Source: Sulfurovum sp. UBA1140
GTDB lineage: Bacteria > Campylobacterota > Campylobacteria > Campylobacterales > Sulfurovaceae
Assembly (NCBI GenBank): GCA_002311915.1
Contig: DCAF01000065.1
Location: 1-10,380, forward strand
Reading direction: 5' to 3'
Length of the DNA stretch: 10,380 nt
Positions 1-6,699 of the stretch are shown piece by piece. Under the pieces are notes generated by a model. It worked only from the letters and a program-made list of their open reading frames with translations, was not told where the DNA came from and did no database searches. Position 1 is the first letter of the stretch. Each line of letters opens with the position of its first letter. Both the position numbers and the translations under genes were made by a program.

Positions 1-64
1 ATTCCTACTGTATTGATTAATATTAGAGTTCTTTCAAAACTAAAAATATGTTAAAATATAAACA

Positions 65-393
65 GGGAGGTTTTCATTACCAAGTAAAAGAGCATTGTAC
101 GGAGAAGATACAGAGATAGAGTTTATACTTATAGATGCAACCGAAAGTCCCATACAGAGACCAAAAAAAAGCAGAAACGACACTATTCAGGGAAGAAAAA
201 ACAACATACTCTAAAAACACAAGTAGTAATAGACCAAAATCAAAATATAATTTGTGTAAATACGACGAATGGGAAAGAGCATGATTTTTCTCTGTTTAAA
301 AACTCTCAATTGCCCATACCTAAAGAGATAGAAGCCAAAGTAGATTTGGGTTATATTGGCATTAAAAAATTTCATTCAAATATTGAAATTCCA
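65..393 (+). pseudogene. IS5-family DDE transposase fragment, truncated at both ends and frameshifted
   Basis: Reading from 77 gives LPSKRALYGEDTE, then IDATESPIQRPKK, which is the first catalytic-Asp region (VIDATE/IDATES) of IS5-type transposases. After the A-run at 163-170 the frame must move back by one base; it then continues KQKRHYSGKKKQHTLKTQ and TNGKEHDFSLF, ending in DLGYIGIKK, the second catalytic-Asp region (usually DSGYQGI). The N-terminal helix-turn-helix part and the C-terminal catalytic Glu region are missing, so the gene is dead. Similarity appears to start at about 65-70. An in-frame TAA lies at 59-61, although the frame from position 1 (TVLINIRVLSKLK) could be further decayed transposase. 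No terminal inverted repeats or target duplication were recognised. The family call comes from remembered motifs and is firm; the subgroup is not determined. Confidence 0.85.
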
Positions 394-510
394 ATCTCAG
401 CTATCTCTATCAATAACGATTTACTTCTTTTTGCGAATGATAAAGATTTCAGGTATATTATGGAATGCTTTGAGCTAAAAATGTATGAGAAATCATCAAT
501 ACAAAATTAG
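394..510 (+). pseudogene. 3' remnant of a PIN-domain (VapC-type) toxin gene
   Basis: Directly after the transposase remnant, and in the same reading frame, comes ISAISINNDLLLFANDKDF followed by RYIMECFELKMY and a TAA stop at 508-510. The pattern 'A-small residues-NN-L-L-(x)NDKDF-I-LK-Y' is the C-terminal end of PIN-domain ribonucleases of the VapC toxins, where the Asp residues of the DKDF strand help bind metal. The N-terminal acidic residues and most of the domain are absent, and no partner antitoxin gene is visible, so no function is expected. The breakpoint lies within a few bases of 393, so a transposase-toxin hybrid frame stays open to the toxin's stop codon. Recognition is by motif memory over a short stretch of about 35 residues, so some doubt remains. 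Confidence 0.6.
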
Positions 511-674
511 CGAAATCCAAGCCTTTGTGGGATTTACTTTAAATTTGAAAAAAGTACAAAAAGGTAGCTTGAACCTTAGTCCTGACAACAATTTTTCGAT
601 TGTTACAATTTTAATCAACAGAACAAAGCCATCAACCAAAGGGTTGAACTTATTTTTAAAGGGATAGGAAATTA
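511..674. other. Gene-free stretch between the remnants and the gdhA terminator
   Basis: Both a plus frame (485-667) and a minus frame are open here, but neither has a recognisable motif, a Shine-Dalgarno sequence or coding-like composition. I regard both as accidental. The only structure seen is a small hairpin at 632-647 (TCAACC, loop AAAG, GGTTGA) followed by a T-rich run (ACTTATTTTT), which could be a weak terminator for plus-strand transcription out of the remnants. Confidence 0.5.
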
Positions 675-705
675 AGAGAGGGTGCTAAGAAGCACCTCTC
701 TTTTA
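675..705. terminator. Bidirectional hairpin terminator between the remnants and gdhA
   Basis: The arms AGAGAGGGTGCT (675-686) and AGCACCTCTCT (691-701) pair over 11 bp with a single bulged G and a four-base loop. On the plus strand the stem runs into TTTT and an AT-rich tail. On the minus strand it starts 9 bases beyond the gdhA stop and is followed by TTAATTT. It most likely ends gdhA transcription and may also block read-through from the left. Confidence 0.75.
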
Positions 706-709
706 TATA

Positions 710-2071
710 TTAAACAGCTCCCTGCTCAATCATAGAATCAGCTACTTTTCTAAATCCTGCAATGTTTGCACCTGTAATTAAATCGCCTTTACACTCAAAC
801 TCTATAGAGGTATTATATGCTGTATAGAAAATATCTCTCATAATACTGCGTAATTTAATATCTACCTCTTCAAAACTCCACTGTGCCATACTGGCATTTT
901 GGCTCATCTCTAACTGTGAAGTTGCCACACCCCCTGCATTCGAGGCTTTTCCAGGAGCAAAAAGAATACCATTTTGAGTTATAAACTCTATCGCTTCAGG
1001 CGTACTTGGCATGTTGGCTCCTTCATTCACTAAAAGACAACCATTCTTGAATAACTCTCGAGCATCTATTAAATTTAACTCATTCTGTGTGGCAGAAGGA
1101 AAAGCAATATCACAAGGCACATGCCAAACAGCATGACCACCAGTAGGGTATTTTGAGACAGGAATATATTGACAATCATTGTGCAATTGAGCATATGCCT
1201 CTAGCGACTCTTGATTAATCTCTTTCACTGCCTTAAGGGTTTGCAAATCAATCCCCTTTTTATGATAAATAGTACCTCGACTATCAGAACATGTTACAGG
1301 TAATGCACCCATATCATAAAGTTTTTCAATGGTATAAATTGCCACATTACCCGAACCAGAAACAGAACAAATTTTATCTTTAATGGTTATATCATTGGCA
1401 TTTAAAAAGTTCTCGGCGAAGTAAACCGATCCATACCCTGTTGCCTCTTTACGTACTTTTGACCCACCCCAGTTAAGCCCTTTTCCTGTTAAAATTCCAT
1501 CAAACTCTCCTGTAAGCTTTTTATACTGACCAAACATATAACCAATCTCTCTAACACCCACACCAATATCCCCCGCAGGAACATCCGTATGTTTACCAAT
1601 ATGTTTATAAAGCTCTGACATAAAAGATTGACAAAATTTCATTATCTCATTATCACTTTTACCTTTAGGGTCAAAATTACTTCCCCCTTTAGCACCACCT
1701 ATCTGTAACCCTGTTAAGGCATTTTTAAAAATCTGTTCAAAACCCAAAAATTTAATAATTCCTAAATTAACAGAGGGGTGAAAACGAAGTCCACCTTTAT
1801 AGGGTCCAAGGGTTGAACTAAACTGTACTCTATACCCAAGATTTGTCTGAACTTTTCCATTATCATCCAACCAGTTTACACGAAAAATGATACTGCGTTC
1901 AGGAACCACAATACGCTCTAAAATATTATTATCTAAATACCTAGAGTCCTCATTAAGTAGTGGTAATAGTGAAAACATTACCTCATGTGATGCTTGATAA
2001 AATTCGTCTTGTCCAGGACTACACTCTTTAATATAATTTAATACTTCTTGTACATGTTCAGATGGTGTCAT
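710..2071 (-). CDS. gdhA: NADP-type glutamate dehydrogenase (hexameric class I)
   Basis: Catalyses reversible reductive amination of 2-oxoglutarate to glutamate in the cytoplasm, one route of ammonium assimilation. The 453 residues match the usual 445-455 of bacterial hexameric enzymes. Visible landmarks are KGGLRFHPSVN (92-102, substrate-binding Lys92), IGGAKGGSNFDPKG (124-137, catalytic Lys128), PAGDIGVG (165-172, catalytic Asp168) and the Rossmann loop VSGSGNVA (237-244). The second Rossmann strand ends in SDSRG rather than an acidic residue, which fits NADPH preference; that is inferred, not proven. The ATG start is supported by AAGGA eight bases upstream. The gene stands alone, is divergent from the lipoprotein gene and has a strong hairpin just after its stop. 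The ribosome binding site lies in a small inverted repeat, listed separately. Confidence 0.97.
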   Translation of the reverse strand: MTPSEHVQEVLNYIKECSPGQDEFYQASHEVMFSLLPLLNEDSRYLDNNILERIVVPERSIIFRVNWLDDNGKVQTNLGYRVQFSSTLGPYKGGLRFHPSVNLGIIKFLGFEQIFKNALTGLQIGGAKGGSNFDPKGKSDNEIMKFCQSFMSELYKHIGKHTDVPAGDIGVGVREIGYMFGQYKKLTGEFDGILTGKGLNWGGSKVRKEATGYGSVYFAENFLNANDITIKDKICSVSGSGNVAIYTIEKLYDMGALPVTCSDSRGTIYHKKGIDLQTLKAVKEINQESLEAYAQLHNDCQYIPVSKYPTGGHAVWHVPCDIAFPSATQNELNLIDARELFKNGCLLVNEGANMPSTPEAIEFITQNGILFAPGKASNAGGVATSQLEMSQNASMAQWSFEEVDIKLRSIMRDIFYTAYNTSIEFECKGDLITGANIAGFRKVADSMIEQGAV

Positions 2072-2079
2072 AGTTTATT

Positions 2080-2098
2080 CCTTAATTTTTTATTAAGG
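2080..2098 (-). promoter_or_regulatory. Inverted repeat covering the gdhA ribosome binding site
   Basis: On the minus strand the leader reads CCTTAAT, loop AAAAA, ATTAAGG, then AATAAACT and the gdhA ATG. The perfect 7-bp stem places the AAGG of the Shine-Dalgarno sequence in its 3' arm, so folding would hide it from the ribosome. The stem is AT-rich and weak alone, so any control of translation (for example by temperature or coupling) is inference. Confidence 0.4.
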
Positions 2099-2158
2099 CG
2101 TATTTTAGCCAAAAGATTGTTAATGTAAATATAGTTTTTTTGTATAAAATAGATAACC

Positions 2159-2217
2159 TTGTTAAATCTTTGTTATCTTTTTTATGCTAAACTTTGTAAA
2201 TTTTTTAGTTTTAGGAA
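2159..2217 (+). promoter_or_regulatory. Possible promoter and ribosome binding site of the lipoprotein gene
   Basis: A TTGTTA (2159-2164) and a TATGCT (2183-2188) are 18 bases apart and could be -35 and -10 boxes. The AT-rich 2099-2222 interval must hold the divergent gdhA promoter too, but no clear box was picked for it; TATAAA at 2143-2148 is another plus-strand candidate. AGGA at 2213-2216, six bases before the ATG at 2223, is a reasonable ribosome binding site and decides the start. Confidence 0.3.
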
Positions 2218-2222
2218 CGCTT

Positions 2223-2789
2223 ATGCCATTTAAGATTATAATCACGACACTTATCGCTATACTACTTACTGCTTGTGGAACACCCTCTCCCACAGAAATC
2301 GTAACCAAAGAGACAAAGCCCCCCGTAGTCATCGAAACATATAACAGTGCACCTGATATTTCAGGAAAATACTCTCTAAGTCAAGGCGTTTACAGTTATG
2401 GATCTATCAGCAAAGAGATTATTGCCTCGACACTTGTTATTGAAAAGCTTGACAGTGATGATTTTGGTTTTTACTATTCAGCCAAAGTAACTAAATTAAG
2501 TCCTGATAACTATTTTGGAATCTTTCACTATAAAGATGGTAAATTTTACAATAGGGTCTTAGAGACCAACACAACAACCTCATTAGAAGACAACATAGAG
2601 TTAATTAAAGATGACGAGAAGATTAAACTAACCGTGCATACTACCACTGGAAAAAGAATTATCATCTGGAAACAAAAAGTAAAAAGTAATCTGGTTGATA
2701 CCCAAGAGTTAGAAGATGCACTAAAAGAGGCTAAATCTAACTATATTCAAATTTATAAAGAGCGATTTGAGGGGTTTACGAAGATTTAA
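2223..2789 (+). CDS. Putative lipoprotein of unknown function
   Basis: The product is 188 residues from the ATG at 2223. The frame is open from an ATG at 2184, but the later start has an AGGA at proper distance and gives a textbook lipoprotein signal: MPFK, a hydrophobic stretch (5-15) and the lipobox LTAC with Cys18 as the expected lipidated residue, followed by GTPSPTE. The next residue is Gly rather than Asp, which would favour outer-membrane sorting if E. coli rules held; that is weak inference. The mature part is mostly beta-strand-like, with alternating polar and hydrophobic residues, a lysine-rich patch and a charged C-terminal helix (LEDALKEAKSN). I recognise no domain. It has its own transcription unit, divergent from gdhA and convergent with whatever follows murC. 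Confidence 0.8.
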   Translation: MPFKIIITTLIAILLTACGTPSPTEIVTKETKPPVVIETYNSAPDISGKYSLSQGVYSYGSISKEIIASTLVIEKLDSDDFGFYYSAKVTKLSPDNYFGIFHYKDGKFYNRVLETNTTTSLEDNIELIKDDEKIKLTVHTTTGKRIIIWKQKVKSNLVDTQELEDALKEAKSNYIQIYKERFEGFTKI

Positions 2790-2806
2790 AAGAGAGAATA
2801 AATAAG

Positions 2807-2926
2807 TTATTTTTTTGAAATAACAACAGCCCTTTGACCAGTATATATAAGTTTATCATTCATACAAACTCTTAATTGGTTTAAATTGGTCTGTTGTGTT
2901 AAACTATAATGCACCCTTTCATCCAA
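2807..2926 (-). CDS. Possible small gene (39 residues) downstream of murC
   Basis: Between the lipoprotein gene and murC the minus strand holds an open frame with protein-like composition. It begins at a TTG (or a GTG at 2914) with DERVHYSLTQQTNLNQLRVC and ends KLIYTGQRAVVISKK before a TAA. No good ribosome binding site precedes either start. An ATG at 2957 in another frame reads MNNIYPISSYFG and then hits TGA exactly where this frame begins, so the two together look like one gene of about 50 residues broken by a one-base shift. It could be a real small gene, a decayed one or chance. It follows murC by about 20-50 bases, so it would be co-transcribed. I do not recognise the family. Confidence 0.35.
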   Translation of the reverse strand: MDERVHYSLTQQTNLNQLRVCMNDKLIYTGQRAVVISKK

Positions 2927-2955
2927 AGTAGCTACTTATAGGATATATATTGTTC

Positions 2956-2973
2956 ATGGGCAGAAACGCCCAT
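2956..2973 (-). terminator. Hairpin just after the murC stop
   Basis: ATGGGC and GCCCAT form a 6-bp GC-rich stem with a six-base loop, four bases past the murC stop codon. No T-run follows on the minus strand (GAACAATATAT), so it may be only a weak terminator or an mRNA-stabilising end. Confidence 0.3.
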
Positions 2974-2977
2974 ACTA

Positions 2978-4294
2978 CTAAAACCCCTTACCCCGTATCT
3001 GATACGTAATATCCCCTGCTCCAAAGGCGGTAATTAGTCCTTCGTGGTACTCGGTAATTATGTGTCCATCTTTAAGAATTTGAACCACTCCATCTTGACG
3101 GGTTATGCTGTCTGCCATATGCAGTTTATAACGGCTAAAGGCTCCTTTTAAATCAATGTCTACTTTAAGTTCACCTGCTGACCAAATGGGTAGAATTACC
3201 AACTCGTCAACCCCTTCAAAACACTCAATAAAACCATTTAAATTATCAATGGTTCGGCTATATTTATGAGGTTGCCAGATTACTTGTAACTTGTTAAAAC
3301 CTCGTAACTTTTGATAGGTTTTAAGTGACTCCATCGTTGCTTTTATTTCGGTGGGGTGGTGACCATAATCATCTATAACTACAATATTTTCATAATTCTG
3401 GACAATATCAAAACGTTTTTTAATGCCTTTGTAGTTTAAGAGATTCTGACGAATATTGTCAACATCTCCCCCCATTTTCAAGGCTCCAAAAATTGCCAAC
3501 CCTGCATCAAGAGCAATATGATAGCCAAATCCAAACACCTCAAAATTACCATAGGTTTTGAGTTTAAATTTGGTATAAGGTTCACCATTGACCAGTAGAA
3601 ACTCCACATTAGTAATATCACGTGAAGGGTAGAGGCGAATGGCATCAATATCTAAGGTTGACAGAAACTCATCTTCGGCATTAAGAATACGAACTCTAGC
3701 AAGATCTAAAAAATTTCGATAGGCGTTATAAAATCTCTTCTCGTCATACTCATAATATTCCATATGTTCAGGTTCAACATTGGTAACAATCGCTAAATAG
3801 GGATTAGTATTTAAGAAACTCTCATCACTCTCATCGGCTTCAAAAACCACTCGATTGTTATTGGCATGACGCACGTTTGAACCAAACTCTTTACTAATGG
3901 CTCCAATAAGGGCATTAGAGTTAGGAATAATAGATGCCAAGATAGCAGAAGTGGTACTCTTACCATGTGCTCCCCCCACCGCATAAACCTCTTTATAAGC
4001 CAAAATACTTTTAAGTGACTCTTTTCGAGAAAGCAGTTCTATTCCCAACACTTTGGCTCGTTGATACTCAGAATTATTGGGGCGAACTGCTGCTGAATAA
4101 ATTACCCTATCTACCCCCTCTACAGCATCTTCGTGATGAGGAATGGTAATTTTTGCCCCAAAATTCAAAGCCAAATCATCGGTAATTTCTGTCTGTTTAA
4201 TATCTGAACCCGAAATTTGATGACCATCATTGGCTAAAAATTTTGCCAATGCCGAGAGACCAATACCCCCGATTCCTATAAAATGTATTTTCAT
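2978..4294 (-). CDS. murC: UDP-N-acetylmuramate--L-alanine ligase
   Basis: The cytoplasmic ATP-dependent ligase that adds L-alanine to UDP-MurNAc, the first amino-acid step of the peptidoglycan stem peptide. At 438 residues it is a normal length for the family. Domain 1 starts with the nucleotide-sugar loop IGIGGIGLSALA (6-17). Domain 2 has the ATP loop GGAHGKSTT (107-115; many other bacteria have GTHGKTTT), EADESDESF (152-160) and NVEPEH (172-177). Domain 3 has DDYGHHPTE (308-316) and QPHKYSR (341-347). All expected catalytic landmarks are present, so the enzyme should work. The ATG sits one base after the stop of the upstream gene, whose end supplies AGGTAAG as a ribosome binding site, so translation is probably coupled. 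It is the last clear gene of the dapC operon. Confidence 0.97.
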   Translation of the reverse strand: MKIHFIGIGGIGLSALAKFLANDGHQISGSDIKQTEITDDLALNFGAKITIPHHEDAVEGVDRVIYSAAVRPNNSEYQRAKVLGIELLSRKESLKSILAYKEVYAVGGAHGKSTTSAILASIIPNSNALIGAISKEFGSNVRHANNNRVVFEADESDESFLNTNPYLAIVTNVEPEHMEYYEYDEKRFYNAYRNFLDLARVRILNAEDEFLSTLDIDAIRLYPSRDITNVEFLLVNGEPYTKFKLKTYGNFEVFGFGYHIALDAGLAIFGALKMGGDVDNIRQNLLNYKGIKKRFDIVQNYENIVVIDDYGHHPTEIKATMESLKTYQKLRGFNKLQVIWQPHKYSRTIDNLNGFIECFEGVDELVILPIWSAGELKVDIDLKGAFSRYKLHMADSITRQDGVVQILKDGHIITEYHEGLITAFGAGDITYQIRGKGF

Positions 4295-4295
4295 G

Positions 4296-4889
4296 TTACT
4301 TACCTGCTTCTAAAACTTTCAAATCGGCTTTTCCCAACGCTACATATTTAGAGAACATGGTCAACAAAATATCAGTAGGTTGTTTAAACTCTTTGATAAA
4401 AAATGCTGTTGGGTCACTCTCGTCAATATTATCGGTATCGGCAAGGTCTTCGATAAATTTATCAAAACTATTCCCCGACATAACAGCACAAGCGTGAATC
4501 ATCATGGCATCTTTAAGCTCATCATCTTCGATGGTATGATGAAGTACCAAGAAAATCTCTTTCGCACCCTTAATATCATTTTCACTGTATCTTTGAATAC
4601 CATGCTCATAGATGGCTCGTGCAGTAGACAACTCTTCAGGGTCATTCATACTAAACCCTTTATGAATGGTTAAATTTTCAGCCAATACATCAAAGGCTTG
4701 ACCTACAATAAAAGTAAATATCTCATTAATCTCATCTTCTGATGCCTCAATTGCCAATTTCGTACCTAAAAGTTGGTATCCTTTGGCAATGCTCTTTTCA
4801 CTGTACATCTCCTCTTCATATTTTTTCATATCAGCAATGAAGTTTTCATCTTTTTTTAATGCTTCTATATCTATATCGTGTTCTTGCAT
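4296..4889 (-). CDS. Conserved-looking helical protein of unknown function between dapC and murC
   Basis: The 197-residue product is acidic and almost entirely helical by composition, without a signal peptide or membrane segment, so it is probably cytoplasmic. Residues 1-35 are a charged helical lead (EALKKDENF, MKKYEEEMYSEK). Residues 88-121 (STARAIYEHG to EIFLVLHHTI) resemble a tetratricopeptide-type helix pair, with the A-x-x-x-Y and G-A spacing seen in such repeats. I cannot name a family. The gene starts two bases after the dapC stop, with AAAGGAG inside the end of dapC as ribosome binding site, and ends one base before murC. This tight packing makes co-expression with two cell-wall precursor enzymes nearly certain. 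A role as an adaptor or scaffold in that pathway is only a guess. Confidence 0.85.
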   Translation of the reverse strand: MQEHDIDIEALKKDENFIADMKKYEEEMYSEKSIAKGYQLLGTKLAIEASEDEINEIFTFIVGQAFDVLAENLTIHKGFSMNDPEELSTARAIYEHGIQRYSENDIKGAKEIFLVLHHTIEDDELKDAMMIHACAVMSGNSFDKFIEDLADTDNIDESDPTAFFIKEFKQPTDILLTMFSKYVALGKADLKVLEAGK

Positions 4890-4891
4890 CG

Positions 4892-6019
4892 TTACAGCTC
4901 CTTTAGTGCTTGTTTAATTCGTTCTAATGCCTCTTTGGTTTTGTTCTCTTCATAGACAAGTGCCAACCGAACAAACCCCTCTCCTTGACCCTCTCGCCCT
5001 AAAAATGAACCAGGAATCACCTTTAAATTATAGTCTCTATAAAGATTTTGGGTAAATTCTATCTCATCGGTAACGGTTAACCAGATGTAAAAGGTTGCTA
5101 GTGGTGGTTCAACTCCCAATAGCTCTTTGGCAATTTTAAAGTTTTGAATATAGTTGGCTCGAAATCCATCGACATGGCTCTGGTCACTCCATGCCACTGC
5201 CGAAGCGTGTTGAAGTGGAAGTGGAGAGGCACACCCCACATAGGTTCGGTAAGTCATATACGCTTTAAGTATCTCTGCATCCCCTGCAATAAATCCACTG
5301 CGTAACCCAGGAGCAGAAGAGCGTTTAGAGATAGAGTTAATAACCAAAATATTTTTGAAATCACCATTGCCTACTTCGATACTTGCATTAAGCAATGAGG
5401 GCAGTGGAGCATCAATATATAGGTCAATATAACACTCATCATTAAGCAGTACAAAATCATATTTCAATGCCAATTTCACCCAATGCTTAAGCTCCTCGAT
5501 TAACATTACAGAAGAGGTAGGATTATTGGGCGTATTGATAATGACAAAATCACATTGAGACAACTCCTCTTCATTGAGAGTGGGTTGGAAACTATTTTTG
5601 GCTGTCAAATTCATATAAATGGTTTTGGCACGACTCGCTTTAGATGCACCCTCATAAATTTGATAAAAAGGGTTAGGAAATGCCATGACAGGATGCTCTA
5701 TATCGTGCAGTAAAAATTGAGGAAAGTTAAAGAGTACCTCACGTGTACCAAAAGTAGGAATAATCTGACTGTTGTCCAATTTTAAATCAAAACGATTGTC
5801 TAAATAGGTTAACATTCCTTCTCGTAAAACAGCCTCTCCCGATGTTTTAGGATACTTATTTAAAAGCGATGCCGAACGCTTAAGTTCATCAAGTATAAAC
5901 GATGGAGTAGAAAATTGAGGTTCACCCATGGTCAAGCTTAATGGTTCAAAGTCAGCGTTAGGGGTAATGTTTTCTAGTAAGTTGTTAAGTTTTTCAAATG
6001 GGTAGGTTTCAAAGTTCAA
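4892..6019 (-). CDS. dapC: Class I/II aminotransferase, probably succinyldiaminopimelate transaminase
   Basis: A fold-type I PLP enzyme of 375 residues. Landmarks are NTPNNPT (162-168, Asn166 binding PLP), NDECY (193-197, Asp194 and Tyr197), SISKRSSAPGLR (229-240, Schiff-base Lys232 and Arg240) and the C-terminal RLALV (Arg351, substrate carboxylate). Residues 30-40 (TMGEPQFSTPS) resemble the N-terminal lid common in DapC-like enzymes. The DapC role (succinyl-amino-ketopimelate to succinyl-DAP, lysine and peptidoglycan synthesis) is inferred from the family and from the downstream murC, an association I recall from other Campylobacterota such as Helicobacter. Another class I aminotransferase activity is possible. 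The start is TTG at 6019: an in-frame TAG lies 12 bases upstream, and AGGG is seven bases before it. Confidence 0.8.
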   Translation of the reverse strand: MNFETYPFEKLNNLLENITPNADFEPLSLTMGEPQFSTPSFILDELKRSASLLNKYPKTSGEAVLREGMLTYLDNRFDLKLDNSQIIPTFGTREVLFNFPQFLLHDIEHPVMAFPNPFYQIYEGASKASRAKTIYMNLTAKNSFQPTLNEEELSQCDFVIINTPNNPTSSVMLIEELKHWVKLALKYDFVLLNDECYIDLYIDAPLPSLLNASIEVGNGDFKNILVINSISKRSSAPGLRSGFIAGDAEILKAYMTYRTYVGCASPLPLQHASAVAWSDQSHVDGFRANYIQNFKIAKELLGVEPPLATFYIWLTVTDEIEFTQNLYRDYNLKVIPGSFLGREGQGEGFVRLALVYEENKTKEALERIKQALKEL

Positions 6020-6093
6020 TTGTTTGCCCTATTTTTTTAAGGGATTATAACCAAAATAAGATTTGGATTTCAATAAATTCATTACAAAATTGG

Positions 6094-6149
6094 TTTGGAA
6101 ACGGAGCATTTACGCCCGAACAACGGAGGCAAAGCCTTCCGATTCCAAA
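6094..6149 (-). repeat. 56-bp dispersed palindromic repeat, copy A
   Basis: Bounded by TTTGGAA (6094-6100) and TTCCAAA (6143-6149), which pair, followed inward by CGGA/TCCG after one mismatch. Inside lies a second hairpin, CGGAGGC AAA GCCTTCCG with one bulged base. Copy B at 7488-7543 has the same sequence in the opposite orientation, with 48 of 56 positions identical and a 28-base perfect core. It begins eight bases after the stop of the minus-strand four-cysteine gene and lies in the gap before dapC. It lacks a transposase gene and could be a REP- or MITE-like element or an mRNA 3' element. Confidence 0.85.
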
Positions 6150-6157
6150 TAAGGTAT

Positions 6158-6532
6158 CTACTCCTCTTCACATCCAACTTCGGTTGGTGCTGTTGGAAGC
6201 TCTCTATAATTATTATCAGATAGGTTTGCGGCTTCTAAATCTTTACAATCTACCTCTTCACACGATACTGTTTTTGCAATAGGATAATCAACAAAAGTTT
6301 CACCTTTTGCCTCTTTTAAACCTTTAACATCCGCACACCCTTTTCCTTTTTTGAGCTCTGGATTTTGAGTAGAAGATTCTGCTACTTCAAGTTTCATAGG
6401 AGGTAACTCTTCACTCTTTGTATCTTGTTTCTTGCTTGTTGGTAGCGATGTAGGTGCTTCTGCTTGTGCATAACTCCCAAGCCCCATCACCAACAATGTA
6501 ATTAATGTAAAATATTTTGTTGATATTTTCAT
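6158..6532 (-). CDS. Small secreted protein with four cysteines, function unknown
   Basis: The product is 124 residues, starting at an ATG with AAGGAG six bases upstream. The N-terminus is a clear Sec signal peptide: MKISTK, a hydrophobic core (8-20) and a cleavage site after SYAQA (Ala24). The mature part, about 100 residues, opens with a low-complexity, Pro/Ser/Lys/Glu-rich stretch to about residue 62. A cysteine-bearing region follows (Cys66, Cys91, Cys96, Cys121) ending in CEEE. Four cysteines in a periplasmic protein suggest two disulfides or metal binding. No family is recognised. It is divergent from a thioredoxin-like gene, and both genes are followed by the same 56-bp repeat, so they may be a functional pair. 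It lies 138 bases upstream of dapC, so co-transcription with that operon is possible. Confidence 0.8.
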   Translation of the reverse strand: MKISTKYFTLITLLVMGLGSYAQAEAPTSLPTSKKQDTKSEELPPMKLEVAESSTQNPELKKGKGCADVKGLKEAKGETFVDYPIAKTVSCEEVDCKDLEAANLSDNNYRELPTAPTEVGCEEE

Positions 6533-6699
6533 CTCTTTCTCCTTGATTATAAATCTCCTTCACATATTACATAAATTTTGTTTAGTTTAACATAAAATAA
6601 AGAAATAAATGTAAAATTATTATAGTTTATTTAAGATAAAGATACTAGAATTACGTTAAGTTTTGAATTTAATAGAAATTAATCGGGAAAGGAAATAAA
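6533..6699. promoter_or_regulatory. Divergent promoter region between the four-cysteine and thioredoxin-like genes
   Basis: These 167 AT-rich bases must carry both promoters. Weak -10 candidates are TAATAT on the minus strand (6564-6569) and TAGAAT on the plus strand (6646-6651); neither has a convincing -35, which is common in this phylum. AAGGAG precedes the minus-strand gene and AAGGAAATAAA the plus-strand gene. No operator-like palindrome was seen. Confidence 0.35.

Noticed and set aside
485..667. Open plus-strand frame of 60 codons after the toxin remnant
   Set aside because: No ribosome binding site and no motif; the minus strand is equally open over the same bases, so neither frame is supported.
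2806..2824. GTTATTT/AAATAAC hairpin after the lipoprotein gene as a terminator
   Set aside because: AT-only stem apart from its end pair, with no T-run after it on the plus strand; it also spans the stop of the possible small gene.
2956..2966. GGGCAGAAA shared by the murC 3' hairpin and repeat copy B
   Set aside because: Only nine bases match, with no similarity of the surroundings; probably chance rather than a third repeat copy.
5625..5641. TGGCACG resembling a sigma-54 -24 element
   Set aside because: It lies inside dapC on the antisense strand, lacks a proper -12 GC element, and no plus-strand gene follows.
6027..6043. CCCT/AGGG pairing that covers the dapC ribosome binding site
   Set aside because: Only four base pairs with a nine-base loop; too weak to claim as regulatory.
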